Of a stretch of DNA of 64,000 nucleotides, positions 35,213 through 46,129 are shown in pieces. The first letter of the stretch is position 1. Every line of letters begins with the position of its first letter. Made by a program: the position numbers and the translations under genes. Under the pieces are notes generated by a model. It was not told the DNA's origin. It was given only the letters and a program-made list of their open reading frames with translations, and searched no databases. Source of the stretch: Strongylocentrotus droebachiensis (Eukaryota > Echinodermata > Echinoidea > Camarodonta > Strongylocentrotidae); contig JAVYIG010007186.1 in assembly GCA_035222895.1 (NCBI GenBank), positions 1 to 64,000 of the forward strand, written 5' to 3'.

Positions 35213-36253
35213 ATGGCTGTACCCGGAGAAGCGAGCAACATAACCAGAAACACGAATGCTGGCATGGATGTTGAGCCTGATGCTCTAAACACTATGACAA
35301 TTTTTCTGTGTGTGATCTCGAACACCATCGTCTTGTTCGTAGTCCGAAGGCAAAAAGATCTTCAAGAAGTGATGCGAGTTCTTTACCAGATTCTTTCTGT
35401 AGCTAACGCCGTCTTGGGTATTAGTTGGAGCCTTTGGAACATGATCCTAACTAACGCAAGGGGAGACAACACGATTTGCACCATCACCAGCATGACGTTT
35501 CCATTCGTCTACCACACGTCTTTGTTGATCAAAACATGTTGTCTCTGCGGGATCAGCATTAACCTCTACGTCCTTGTCGCGAGTCCTCTACGATATTACA
35601 CGATTGTAACACGAACCCGGTTTTACATCGTACTTGGATCCAGTGCTATCACGATCATGCTGGTCTATGGTGTATATCTGCCTATCCCAGATTCGCCCTT
35701 CATAAGTCTTATCACGCACCATTGTACTTTTCATAATACAGCGGTCTGCTCTCAATGGTTATCTATATTTCACACAACGTTATCGCTACTTCCTGCTGGC
35801 GCAACTATGCTAGTAACAACAGCTATCCATGCGCGCATACTCTTCATTGTGCGCCAACTGAAAAACGTTGGCGCCGTTCCCGGGTATCCTCGCCGCGTCT
35901 ACGTCAATCATATCGACATCGTTGAGAGCCCGAATCGCTTTGACGACCGTGGTCGTAAAGAGCCACCAGCCAATGCTGTCGTTCGTGACCACGGCGTGAT
36001 TCGTAATCGTCCACGTAGTAAGGGATTGAGAGGATTGGTCACGGTGATCCTCCAAACAGGCTCCTTTTACATCCTATGGACGCCGTACGTTGTAAATTTT
36101 GTGATACCTGTACCATGGAAGCAGATGCTTATTATAGATAGGGTAGTAGGATTCAACTCCTGGGTACAGCCAATCATCTATCTGCTCACTAACCCAGAAG
36201 CGAGAGGACTGTGTTTGAAAGCTATACGCCAATGCCGTCAAAAACTTGGATAA
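35213..36253 (+). CDS. GPCR copy 7: intact single-exon rhodopsin-like receptor
   Basis: 346 residues. Layout: N9 glycosylation site, TM1 25-46, Asn65 in LSVANAVLG, C89 and C171 for the extracellular disulfide, NLY 117-119, LWTP 288-291, QPIIY 319-323, C334 and C341. Distinct residues include HHCTFHNTAVCSQW in the second extracellular loop, which adds Cys179, and PWKQM before TM7. Extracellular loop 2 is the most variable part among copies, as would be expected if it shapes ligand choice (inference). Its TATA region is shortened (tctgtataagaac), so its promoter may be weaker. Confidence 0.92.
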   Translation: MAVPGEASNITRNTNAGMDVEPDALNTMTIFLCVISNTIVLFVVRRQKDLQEVMRVLYQILSVANAVLGISWSLWNMILTNARGDNTICTITSMTFPFVYHTSLLIKTCCLCGISINLYVLVASPLRYYTIVTRTRFYIVLGSSAITIMLVYGVYLPIPDSPFISLITHHCTFHNTAVCSQWLSIFHTTLSLLPAGATMLVTTAIHARILFIVRQLKNVGAVPGYPRRVYVNHIDIVESPNRFDDRGRKEPPANAVVRDHGVIRNRPRSKGLRGLVTVILQTGSFYILWTPYVVNFVIPVPWKQMLIIDRVVGFNSWVQPIIYLLTNPEARGLCLKAIRQCRQKLG

Positions 36254-36330
36254 TAATAATACTAATAATGATAATAATAGGTCCATTTATAGCGCCGCTA
36301 CTGTATGAATATACTCCACTGCGCTTAAAG

Positions 36331-36745
36331 ATGAAGTTGAGTTCTGGTCATGCGATTGCATTGTGAAAGAAACGGTGTGGAACCGACCAGAAAAGGTTGA
36401 TCATCTAGCATATAAGAATTTGTGTGTATTGCAAGGTTCTGGAATCATCAAAATGATAAGAAATTTGGCCAAGTCTTGGTAAAGTTACAAACACTGTACA
36501 CCGAAAGATGTATATGGGACTACACGAACACGTGGCGTAAAAAGCCGCCCCCCCCCCCCGATTTTTACGATGTTACATGCATATTTAGAATATGAAGGCA
36601 TTTGAAGAGCCATGCTTTTCAGGGAACATGTCTTATCTGATGTTCTTCCACACTTGCATAATAAGAATGAGTAATGCTCACAATTTTTTTTTTCACCTCT
36701 TCCCAGAACATCAACCTTCTCTTTAATTCGAAGCATCACTATTAA
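36331..36745 (+). mobile_element. Small inverted-repeat element (GAGTTCTGG ends)
   Basis: Interrupts the copy 7 3' flank. A reverse copy lies at about 59611-60001 and a partial forward copy at 60913-61115. The 59.6-kb copy has inverted ends AAAGAGAAAGCTGAGTTCTG and AAAGATAAAGATGAGTTCTG. Confidence 0.65.
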
Positions 36746-36774
36746 CCCGGCTGTATCTAAGCCGCCCTGATAAG

Positions 36775-36953
36775 GCGCTAAAGCATTCAATGAATCTTTT
36801 CCAACCGTTGACCCATTTTCTTCACTTGGATGGAGAGTGGTAAATGTAGATTAATGTCTTCCCAAAGGACATTAATTGGCGCGGTGAGACTCGAACCGCG
36901 GACCATTGAGATCCTCAGTCCGGTGACATAATCCACTACAACACGAAACCTCA
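36775..36953 (-). repeat. tRNA-derived SINE, type A
   Basis: Reverse copy: body acttggatggagagtggtaa, B box region actcgaaccgcg, head tccactacaacacgaaacc. Confidence 0.75.
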
Positions 36954-37058
36954 AGATGAATGATAATCGAACTTTGGTCAAATCTTGAGCGACTTACATA
37001 CTATAATAAAATAAAATTTAGATGTGCAAGCTCACTAAAAGTACATTAAAACCAATTG

Positions 37059-37270
37059 GTGGTGTCGTGGTTCATTCACTTGACTCTCAATCCATGGGTT
37101 GAGGGCTCGAATCTCAGCCCGGCACTAACGTCCTTTAGCAAGATGTTCATCCACGTTTGTCACTCTCCACCCAGGTGTAAATTGGTACCTTGCAATCGCT
37201 TTGGTAATAATAATTGCAGGGCCCTAAGGAAGAACATCGTTGAAGCTGATGAGGCTTCCCTGGGTCAAAA
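37059..37270 (+). repeat. tRNA-derived SINE, type B
   Basis: Head ggtgtcgtggttcattcac, box B GGCTCGAATC, body tcactctccacccaggtg, end gaggcttccctgggtc. Confidence 0.75.
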
Positions 37271-37722
37271 TACTACTACTATGGCACTCCTTTTAATATC
37301 TTATTTTGAAAAACAGCAATATGTCTCAAAAGCTAGCTATCCGTCAATATACTAAAATATACAGCACTAGCCTAAACCAAACTTATATAATTTGTCAGTT
37401 AATTTTGTTTGAAAAAAGTATCTGTCAATATGAAATTGTATATAATTATAAATTTGTTTGTTTATTTATGTATTTGTAATGATTTATTTTTGTATCTTTT
37501 GTTTGTTGGCCCGATGGAAGACGCAGGAACAATACACTGCTGCAGCTGATCTCGGGTTACCAGCCGTATGTTTCTATTTTAACTCTTTTGTATTTTATTT
37601 TGTTTTCTTTTAAATTGCAAATTTTTGTATTTGTGTTTTGTTTCTTAATATGCCGAAATAAGAATAAACAGAAAAAACAAACATAAGTGCATCCCTAAAC
37701 TGTCAAACATGAATTCATGATA

Positions 37723-38916
37723 CACTGTCGGTCATAAAGGTGGAATAATTATTTTTACCCCAATTTATGGAATGATTTTGACAATGATTTATTCCTAATA
37801 GATCTAAATAATAGTATACATTCTCAGATTTTATTGAACAATAATTTGTGAGTGTTCGTTTTGCGTGACTGCTAAAGCATGTGTGTGCTACTATGCTAAT
37901 CAACTAGGGTACCTACGTCCTTAAGTCATAACTGACAGTAATGAGGATTAATGCCTCACAAGAGGGCACTAATATAGCGGATCGACACGGTTTTTATTCT
38001 GGGGCCTCACAGTAACGAGGCCATTGCTTGGCCACTGAATAATGACTGTACACAGGGGGGGGGGCTAGGGTACGTCGCCGACCCACAAATACAACAAAAA
38101 AATGCAATAAATTATCAATAATTCCTTGCATTCCCCCCGGTCACCAACAGGAATAATCCTCTGTAGGGCCATGCATTATGGTTCAAGGCATGCCCAAATA
38201 GAGGATTTGTTATTCAAGTATTCAATTCAATTTTATTTCACATCTCTTTAAAAAACACATTAAAAGATATACAAACAAATCATTTTTTAAAACAATATAA
38301 ATATATACAAAAAACATTCATTTACATTGTACTGATGAAAAAAGGATGAAGGGTGGAGGATGTGGGGGATCAACAAAGGCCATTGGCCTGTCAAGGTTGA
38401 TCCCCTATATTTCCACCCTTCAAGAGAAATACATTATACAAAATATAAAAAATAAAAACAATCAAACAAACAGATAATATTATGTTAGGGGTCGGGGCAA
38501 AATGCAATGAATTATTTATAATTTATTGCATTTTATATGTTTTTTGTATTAGTGGGGGCGGCGACGTACCCTAGCCCCCGCTGCGTACAGTCATTATTCA
38601 GTGGCTAAGCAATTGGCCTCGTTACTATGAGCCCCCAGGATCAAAACCGTGTCGATGTCCGTCTATATTAGTGCCCTTTTATGAGGTATTAATTCTCATT
38701 ACTGTCAGTTATGACTTAAGGACATAGGTCCCCTACTTGAATAGCATAGTAGCATACACATGCTTTAGCAGTCACGCAAAACAACACTCACAAATTACTA
38801 TTCAATACAAATTGAGAATGTATACTATTATCTAGATCTACTAGGAATAAATCATTGTCAAAATCATTTCATAAATTGGGGTAAAAATTAAAATTCTACC
38901 ATTATGACCAACAGTG
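37723..38916. mobile_element. Second copy of the CACTGTCG TA-flanked MITE, with nested insert
   Basis: Ends CACTGTCGGTCATAAAGG and, reversed, CACTGTTGGTCATAATGG, flanked by TA (37721-37722, 38917-38918). Same foldback design as 2368-3291. An extra 270 bp at about 38213-38482 starts caattcaattttatttcac and looks like the antisense 3' end of a LINE. Confidence 0.75.
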
Positions 38917-39497
38917 TATTTGAATTAAATTTCTTGTTATTTCATTTGTCGTTACGTAAAGAGTTCACGAAAACAATTCGAATGAAAAGATACATTTCGT
39001 CGTCAATAATATGAAGCTACGAATCCGCATATTAAAATATATGTATAAAGTTAACGACTATATTATTCATTCCCTTACCCTATTTTGTAAAATTGAAGTA
39101 TGTGAAAAAATTGATTTGTCACGATTGATATTTCCTGAGAATATGACATATTAAAGCTTATGTAAAAGGATTCAGAAAAATCTCTAATTCAACCAGTCCC
39201 ATTTATATTTTTAGTCCACCTTATTTTTCTTGAAAAACACAAAAAACATCAAATTTACAAGGGTTATGAATAAAATAGTTATATATATGTTTGCAGATTC
39301 GTCGGTTCATAGAGAGGACTTAAAGCCATCGGTCCCCTGGTTGCTTTATTTACAAGCATACCTATGTTTTCTTAGCAGTCAGGTAAACCAAACCAGTAAC
39401 TATTATTTATCACGTCTTTCATAGCGCATAAAGATCATTAAATAAAATTTATACTAATCATGCAATTAGTCTTTGCTTATGAGGGCATGGGAAGATT

Positions 39498-39601
39498 CTA
39501 ACAAAACCATCGTAAGTACAATCTGCAAACATCCAAATCACACGCGTGCATTAATATCAGCAATGTCGGCGAACCTCTATACTGACGACAGGTTTGTGAA
39601 A
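39498..39601. promoter_or_regulatory. Conserved upstream inverted repeat of copy 8
   Basis: Arms 39498-39518 (CTAACAAAACCATCGTAAGT) and 39579-39601 (tatactgacgacaggtttgt); the right arm has small changes. Confidence 0.5.
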
Positions 39602-39832
39602 CGATGATGGAAGTTACAGTATCGTATAATTAAGTTGTCACTCAAAATCTACTCATCCCTTTTTAGATAATAAACATTGATGCTAACATGAATATACTTG
39701 TCAAACTTGGTATTGTTAGAAGTCACTACTACTATACCAATGTGCAGGCAAACACCTGCATTAACCGGTAATTACCGACGAGAACCGGATGGCTCCTGGC
39801 TATGTAAGACCTAAAGAGATGGGAGCATTTAG

Positions 39833-40264
39833 CAGGGGCGGATCTAGCTTTTTGCTAAGGGGGGGGGGTTGACCAAAATAATGACGATGCGGAGCATCGT
39901 CCACGAGCCGCGAAGCGGCGAGCCGATTTTTTTTTGGGGTGTTTATTTGAACCCCGTAAGTAATGTTTTCCTGGCATCTATTAACACAATGGAGACCATA
40001 AAAAGCAGTGCATGATAACGTCTTTTTAAATCAAGTAACAGTTTAATACACAGTTATATCCAGAGTTATCATGTGTTTGGTTAGGTTACCAGATGAGTTG
40101 AATATCTTCTCACAATATTTGCACTTGAAAGGGTTTCTCTTCAGCGTGCGTTCTTTTTTCTTTCTTTTTTTCTTTTTTTTTCCTTTTTTTTTTGGGGGGG
40201 GGGGCCGCCCAAGGGGGGGGGGGTTTAAACCCCCTAAACCCCCCCCCCCGTAGATCCGCGCCTG
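39833..40264 (-). mobile_element. CAGGCGCGGATC element (5-bp duplication) in the copy 8 leader
   Basis: Ends CAGGGGCGGATCTAGC and, reversed, CAGGCGCGGATCTACG, with duplication TTTAG (39828-39832, 40265-40269). It lies between the TATA-like block and the ATG of copy 8, so it probably sits in the 5' UTR. It is nearly identical to the element that splits copy 9, in the opposite orientation, and carries the same C2H2-like fragment on its minus strand (about 40060-40150). Confidence 0.85.
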
Positions 40265-40683
40265 TTTAGTAATGATGTCGGTTAACATTACCACGATGCC
40301 TTTTAGGAATCTATAAGCTTAGACCTGATGTATACATGGGGTAGCGAAATATATCTTGTGTCCTGCGATGGAATACAGTCAGTGTAGGAAATTTAGTCAA
40401 CTATTGCCACCGGAACGGAGAATGACTGTGTCGTGTGGCTACAATATTATTATTACTAAATTGCTTATTTGGCAGATTTCTAAGAGACACTCTAATTTAG
40501 CAATCGTGTGGATGAGTCAAGGAATACCACGTTTCAGGGCGGTAAATAAATCCATTTCAAACCATGTAGGTTTGCCTAAACTTATACGGCTGAAAATATA
40601 CGCGCGACTCTGATCCAATCTTGAAATATTACATTTTCTGGGAATTCGTTTCAATTTGAACTACTAGTATAATTATCTTGAAA

Positions 40684-41727
40684 ATGGCTGTAACCGAAGA
40701 AGCAAGTAACATAACCAGGAATACGAATGCTGGCATGGACTTTGAGCATTATGCTTTGAACACTCTGACACTTTTCATGTGTGTGATCACGAACACCATC
40801 GTCTTGTTCGTAGTCCGACGGCAAAAAGATCTCCAAGAAGTCATGCGAGTTCTTTACCAGATTCTTTCTGTAACTAACACCGTCTTGGGTATTAGTTGGA
40901 GCTTTTGGAACATGATCTATACTAACGCAAGGGGAGACAACACGGTTTGCACAATCATCAGCATGGCGTTTCCACTTGTTTTCTACAGCTCTTTGTTGAT
41001 CAAAACCTGTTGTCTCTGCGGAATCAGCGCTAACCTCTACGTCCTTGTCACGAGTCCTCTACGATATTACACGATTGTGACACGAACGCGGTTTTACATC
41101 GCACTCGGAGCCAGTGCCATCACGATCTTGCTGGTCTATGGTGTATATCTGCCCATCCCAGATTCGCCCTTCATAAATCTTTTGACGCATCGTTGTACTT
41201 CCCAAAATGTAGCCGTCAACTCTCAATGGATATCCATAGTCCACACAACATTGGCGCTACTTCCCGTTGGCGCAACTATGCTAGTTACAACGGCTATCCA
41301 TGCGCGCATACTCTTCATTGTGCGCCAACTGAAAAATGTTGGCGCCGTTCCTGGATATCCTCGCCGCGTCTACGTAAATCATATTAACATAGATAGGCAC
41401 CCGAATCGCTTTGAAGACCGTGGTCGTGATGAAAAGCCACCAACCAATGATGTCGTTCGCGACCACGGCGTGATTCGTAATCGTCCACGTAAGAAGGGAT
41501 TGAGAGGATTGGTCACGGTGATCCTCCAAACAGGCTCCTTTTACATCCTATGGACGCCTTACGTTATATATTTTTTGATAAATTTACCATTGAAGCAGAT
41601 GCTAATTCTAGATAGGGTAGCAGGATTTAACTCCTGGATACAGCCGACTATCTATCTGCTCACAAACCCAGAAGCGAGAGGGTTGAGTTTGAAAGCTATC
41701 AGCCAATGCCGTCAAAAACTGAGATAA
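40684..41727 (+). CDS. GPCR copy 8: intact single-exon receptor, mosaic of copies 6 and 4
   Basis: 347 residues with the extra loop residue (DRGRDEKPP) of copy 4. Residues 1 to about 52 follow copies 1 and 6 (TEEASNITRNTNAGMDFEHY), while the rest follows copy 4 with only a handful of differences, including AISQC for AIRQC near the C-terminus. NLY, LWTP and QPTIY are kept. The mixture suggests gene conversion or unequal crossing-over inside the coding sequence. The leader holds a 432-bp transposon and its TATA block reads TATGTAAG, so expression may be altered (inference). Confidence 0.92.
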   Translation: MAVTEEASNITRNTNAGMDFEHYALNTLTLFMCVITNTIVLFVVRRQKDLQEVMRVLYQILSVTNTVLGISWSFWNMIYTNARGDNTVCTIISMAFPLVFYSSLLIKTCCLCGISANLYVLVTSPLRYYTIVTRTRFYIALGASAITILLVYGVYLPIPDSPFINLLTHRCTSQNVAVNSQWISIVHTTLALLPVGATMLVTTAIHARILFIVRQLKNVGAVPGYPRRVYVNHINIDRHPNRFEDRGRDEKPPTNDVVRDHGVIRNRPRKKGLRGLVTVILQTGSFYILWTPYVIYFLINLPLKQMLILDRVAGFNSWIQPTIYLLTNPEARGLSLKAISQCRQKLR

Positions 41728-41859
41728 TAATAATAGGTACATTATATAGCCCCGCTACTTTATGAATATACTCTACTGCTCTTAATACAAAATATCATTT
41801 TATTACACCGGCTGTAGCTGAGCCGTCGTGAAAAGGCGCAAATGCATTCAAAGTTTCTT

Positions 41860-42000
41860 TTCCTACCTTGCAGTCATTTGCTTCAACTGAATGGAGAGTG
41901 GCACATGTAGATCAAAGTCTTCCTAAAGGACCGTAAACCGCGAACCATTGTGATCCACAGTCCGGAGCATGACGTAACCACTAGAACACGAAATCTCAAG
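41860..42000 (-). repeat. tRNA-derived SINE, type A
   Basis: Shares the same internal deletion as the copy after GPCR 4 (25440-25598), confirming common descent of the two 3' flanks. Confidence 0.7.
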
Positions 42001-42087
42001 ATGGAAGATTTTTGATCAAATCTTGAGCGAATTCCATAAAAATCAAATTAAGATGTGCAAGCTCACTGAAAGTACATTAAAACCCAT

Positions 42088-42300
42088 TGGTGGTGTCGTG
42101 GTTCATCCACTTGACTCTCAATCCATGGGTTGAGGGTTCGAATCTCACCGGCACTAACGTCCTTTGGCAAGATGTTTATCCGCATTTGTCATTCACCCCC
42201 CAGGTGTAAATGGGTACCGTCAAATCGCCTGCGTGATAATAATTACAGAGCCCTCAGGTAGATCAGCATTGATGCTGACGAGGCTTACCTGGGTTAACAA
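42088..42300 (+). repeat. tRNA-derived SINE, type B
   Basis: Counterpart of 25690-25910, with B box GGTTCGAATC and end gcttacctgggttaac. Confidence 0.75.
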
Positions 42301-42550
42301 TATTATTATTACTAGTAGTACAAGTAGAAGTAGAAGTAGTATTATTATTATGTTTGATGTATTACGTGGCTGGGTCCACATAATATTACTATGGTACAGC
42401 TTTATAAGCCTCCAATATTGAGAAAGAGAAACTTATTTTGGAAACTAGCTTCATGACAGTACTTACAGTACTAGTCTACCAATCAAATAAAAATAAATGT
42501 ACTGCTTTGACCTGTAGATTTGTCCACTTCTTTTCCGGTAGTATAGTCAA

Positions 42551-43346
42551 TTTATATACCTCACTTAAGAAATCCAGCCATCTGATTGGTCGAATTGCAT
42601 TCATAAACTTCAACTGTTCCTGTAAAATTCTCGGTAACCATGCTTAAAACATTTCAATATTTTTAATAACCATGGTTATTAAAAATAGTTGGTCAGCCTC
42701 CATGGCTACCCCATAGGTTTACATGTTAAAAAATGGTTTGAGCGATGGAGGATACCGTATGTTGCGAAGGATTGGTCGGTAATTTCAATACAATTGAATC
42801 TCGATCGATCTTACCGACAATTTTATCTTGCATTGTTGACATGAAGACGAAAATAAACTTCCAAAAACAAAAAAACAACATCTGCCGATAGATCTTGATC
42901 TAAGTTCGTGCCAATATGCATTGCAAAAGTAAAAGAAGAGTCCGTATATGGAGCTTTTGCGAAGCATTCATCACACGCGAAGCCGGTTTCAATCCATCTA
43001 ATGTATATATTGTACAAAACTGCCGAAAATGTTAACATCGCGCGATGGCCGAGAGGTCTGAGGCACTGACTTTAGATACATCACCTTTTGTACGCAAGAG
43101 TTCGAATCTCATCTTCGACAAAAAAAAAAAGTATTTTTTATTTTTTATTTTTTAGTCTATTTTTTTTCGGCATATAAAAGTATTAATGACTGCTTTAATA
43201 TTCGAGAAATAGTTGTTTTTATACGCTCTCGGGAAGGTTACAATTGGGCTATTCCCCTCGGCACGCCTCGGGTAATAGCACAATTCTAACCTTCCCTTGA
43301 GCGTAATAAAACAACTATTTCTCTCAAAGCAGTCATTAATACTATA
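42551..43346 (+). mobile_element. Hairpin-ended element, copy in the copy 8 3' flank
   Basis: Absent from the otherwise matching flank of copy 4 (gtatagtcaat joined to ataaatgcaaaacc), which gives its limits to within a few bases. The left end TTATATACCTCACTTAAG is not palindromic; the right end, about 43185-43345, is a palindrome with arms of about 75 nt and a loop near cctcggcacgcctcgg. It contains the tRNA-Leu-like stretch at 43037-43119. No protein-coding gene is seen. Confidence 0.7.
43037..43119 (+). repeat. tRNA-Leu-like sequence, probably not functional
   Basis: TGGCCGAGAGGTCTGAGGC (A box, type II tRNA pattern) and GAGTTCGAATCTCATC (B box plus T arm) at the spacing of a long-variable-arm tRNA. 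The T arm pairs, but the anticodon stem and parts of the acceptor stem do not, and the loop CTTTAGA would give anticodon TTA. An A-run follows. It is more likely a SINE head or tRNA pseudogene than a working tRNA. Confidence 0.5.
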
Positions 43347-43349
43347 ATA

Positions 43350-44740
43350 AATGCAAAACCTCTCGTTTTAAACAAAATGCAATACCTTGATCTTCTTAAT
43401 AATCGCATACTGTTTTAAGTTTTTCTTTACAAACCCAACATTTTTTTAATTGTATGTTTGAACAGTTGTCTTTTTAACCAGACAAGTATTTTTTCTGTCA
43501 TGGTTTCATTGTATGATTATGTAGATATGTTTTGTGAATGGACATTTTGTTTCTATTGTTATGTAACCTCAATACTTGTAAACATATACATTTCAGCTTT
43601 TTAGCTGCAGCATGTGCATCATTGTACTCTATGCTTTTCGAAATAAAACCTTGAATTGAATTGAATAGGTTTCAATGTGAAATTACGTATTATTATATAT
43701 ATGTTTTTTTTTGTGTGTGTATTGTTAATGATTTATTTTTTATATCTTTTGTTTGTTGGCCCAGTGGAAGACCAGCAGCAACAATATACTGTATGTTTCC
43801 TTTTAAACTCTTATGTATTTTATTTCGTTTTCTTTTAAATTGCAAATTTTTGTATTTGTGTTTTGTTTTTAAATATGCCTAGATAAACATAATCAGAAAA
43901 ACAAACATTAGTGCCTCCCTAAACTGTCGAACATGAATGTGTGATATTTGAATTTAATTTCTTGTTGTTTTATTTTTTGTTAAGTAAAGAGTTCACAAAT
44001 ACATTCGAATGGAATGATACATTTCGTCATCAATAATATTAAACGACATATCGGTATATTTATTGATATATAAAGTATACAACTAAATTATTCATATCCA
44101 TACCCTATTTTTGTAATATTTCAGTATGTGAAAAATTGATTTGTCCGGACTGATATGTCTTGAGAATGTGGCATATTAGAGCTTACATCTAAAAGGATTC
44201 AGAAACATCCCTAATTCAACAACCAGTCCACTTTTAGATTTTTAATTCCACCTTTATTTCTTGAAAATCTCAAAAAACATAAAATTTACAAGGGTCATAA
44301 ATAAAATAGTTATATATATATTCAAGATTCAACATTCAAATGAGGTTTTATTCATGACTTGTCAAAAAGTCCAAAGACTAAAAGTGCAAGTTTACATCAA
44401 ACATACAATCATATAAAACAAACATTCAAACAAATATATTTATATATATATATATATATATATATAAGGAAAACATAGCAAATGCAAATGGGACAAATAT
44501 ATATATATAAATGAATAAATGTTTACATCAAAACATCAAAGCGGTATAAAAAAAAAATACACGATATAAAATATTGCTAGCAATGTTTAGATGTTTAATT
44601 CAAAACAGATAAAATAAAATGTATACAGATACGGACATTCAATTAACTGTAACGTAGGAAAAACTGCGATAAAATGCAATACAAATTTCATTCAGAAGAT
44701 GAAATAAATATTAAAAAAGAATTAAAAAGTATATATATAT
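43350..44740. other. Unit spacer, no gene seen
   Basis: Near-copy of 26.15-27.2 kb (gtttgttggcccagtggaag, cctccctaaactgtcgaac, tccggactgatatgtc), followed by (TA)n tracts at about 44440 and 44500 and by the block also present at 33.1-33.4 kb. Confidence 0.6.
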
Positions 44741-45115
44741 ATATATATTTGCTATGTTCATGATGCTTGACTATGATTGAGTGATATTAAGTTTGTATGC
44801 CATGTATTTTGTTCATACAATGTATTTGTTTCTGTATGTGTTTGCACTTCAGAACCTGAAGAAGGCCTCACAAGCCGAAAGCTCGCAATAAAATTGTAAA
44901 GTACAGCCACGTCTCACGTTCCTAGAAAACGGTCTAGCGTGAAGAAAATGGTCTAGGAATATGAGACGTAGCTGTACTTTACAATTTTATTGCGAGCTTT
45001 CTTCAGGTTCTGAAGTGCAAACACATACAGAAACAAATACATTGTATGAACAAATAAACATGGCATAAAAACTTAATGTCACACAATCATAGTCAAGCAT
45101 CATGAACATAGCAAA
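44740..45115. repeat. Large imperfect palindrome of a Penelope-like tail
   Basis: 44740-44928 (atgatgcttgactatgattg ... cacgttcctaga) is repeated in reverse at 44945-45115 with a spacer of about 15 bp. The right arm lacks exactly 14 nt (the ggcctcacaagccg segment) present in the left arm and at 33520. Confidence 0.75.
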
Positions 45116-45299
45116 AATTAGTACGAGAAATACTTTCGGAATAAACTTAGAAATGATTATGCAATTTCAAAGTGTTTTACCTTGCTTGTGTGTTGGGCTG
45201 ACAGTGTGTTTATTCAGTTGATGTGATATATGTGAACGTGTAATAAGGGATGTGCGGTCAAGTGTGGATTACTGACCTGTGACACGGATGTAATCTATG

Positions 45300-45718
45300 G
45301 GCGCGTTTATCAAGGCTCGCCACTAGATATGTACATATCGTACCCCACTATCGAACCCCACTATCATACCCCACTATACGATCGTGATTTGCGGGATGTC
45401 GCGTTTATCGACTCTTCACGATTCACACAATAAAGGCCTTGTCTTTTCGCAGCTGCTCAGCGCCGTTTGACCCGGCAAGCACGACTAGCATGGGAATTCC
45501 TATTTGTATGTGAGGTTCAAAACAGCTTTGCGTTTATCGATCTCTCAGAAACGTGATTCTGGCTGTATGTCACATTCAAAACACACCTTTTTGCGTCTTT
45601 AGATATGCCCATATCTAAAGCCCTTTAAAAAAGGCTTTGCGTTTATCAACTTCTAAATTTGCCTGAAAGACGTTTGAGAAACCTGATTCTAGCCAAAAAT
45701 TTGGTAGATAAACGCAAC
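45300..45718. mobile_element. GCGTTTATC element, 419 bp
   Basis: Ends GGCGCGTTTATC and, reversed, GTTGCGTTTATC; duplication CTATG (45295-45299, 45719-45723). Three further GCGTTTATC copies lie inside. No coding potential. Confidence 0.65.
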
Positions 45719-46129
45719 CTATGACACACGTACAGCCGGTGTCATGACCTGTGTCTAGGGAGGGGAGAGGGAGGAGGATAGAAGGCTTCATTCAAATGCA
45801 TTGGAGTGTACGCAGTCCGATTGGTTGCAGTATATTGACTCTACATTGTATAACAATTGCAAGGATATATATGTTATATAATATGACGGAGTCATGAATA
45901 AAATAGTTATATATAAATGATATAACATGACGGATTCGTCTATTCATAGAGAGGACTTATTAAAGCCATCGGTCCCCTGGTTGCTAACTTACAATCATAC
46001 ACATGTTTTCTTAGCAGTCAGGTAAACCAAACCAACCACCATTTATTACCACGTCTTCCATGGCACAAAAAGATCATTAAATTTACTTTATGTTGATCAG
46101 TCTTCGCTAAGGAGGGCAAGGGCAGCTTC

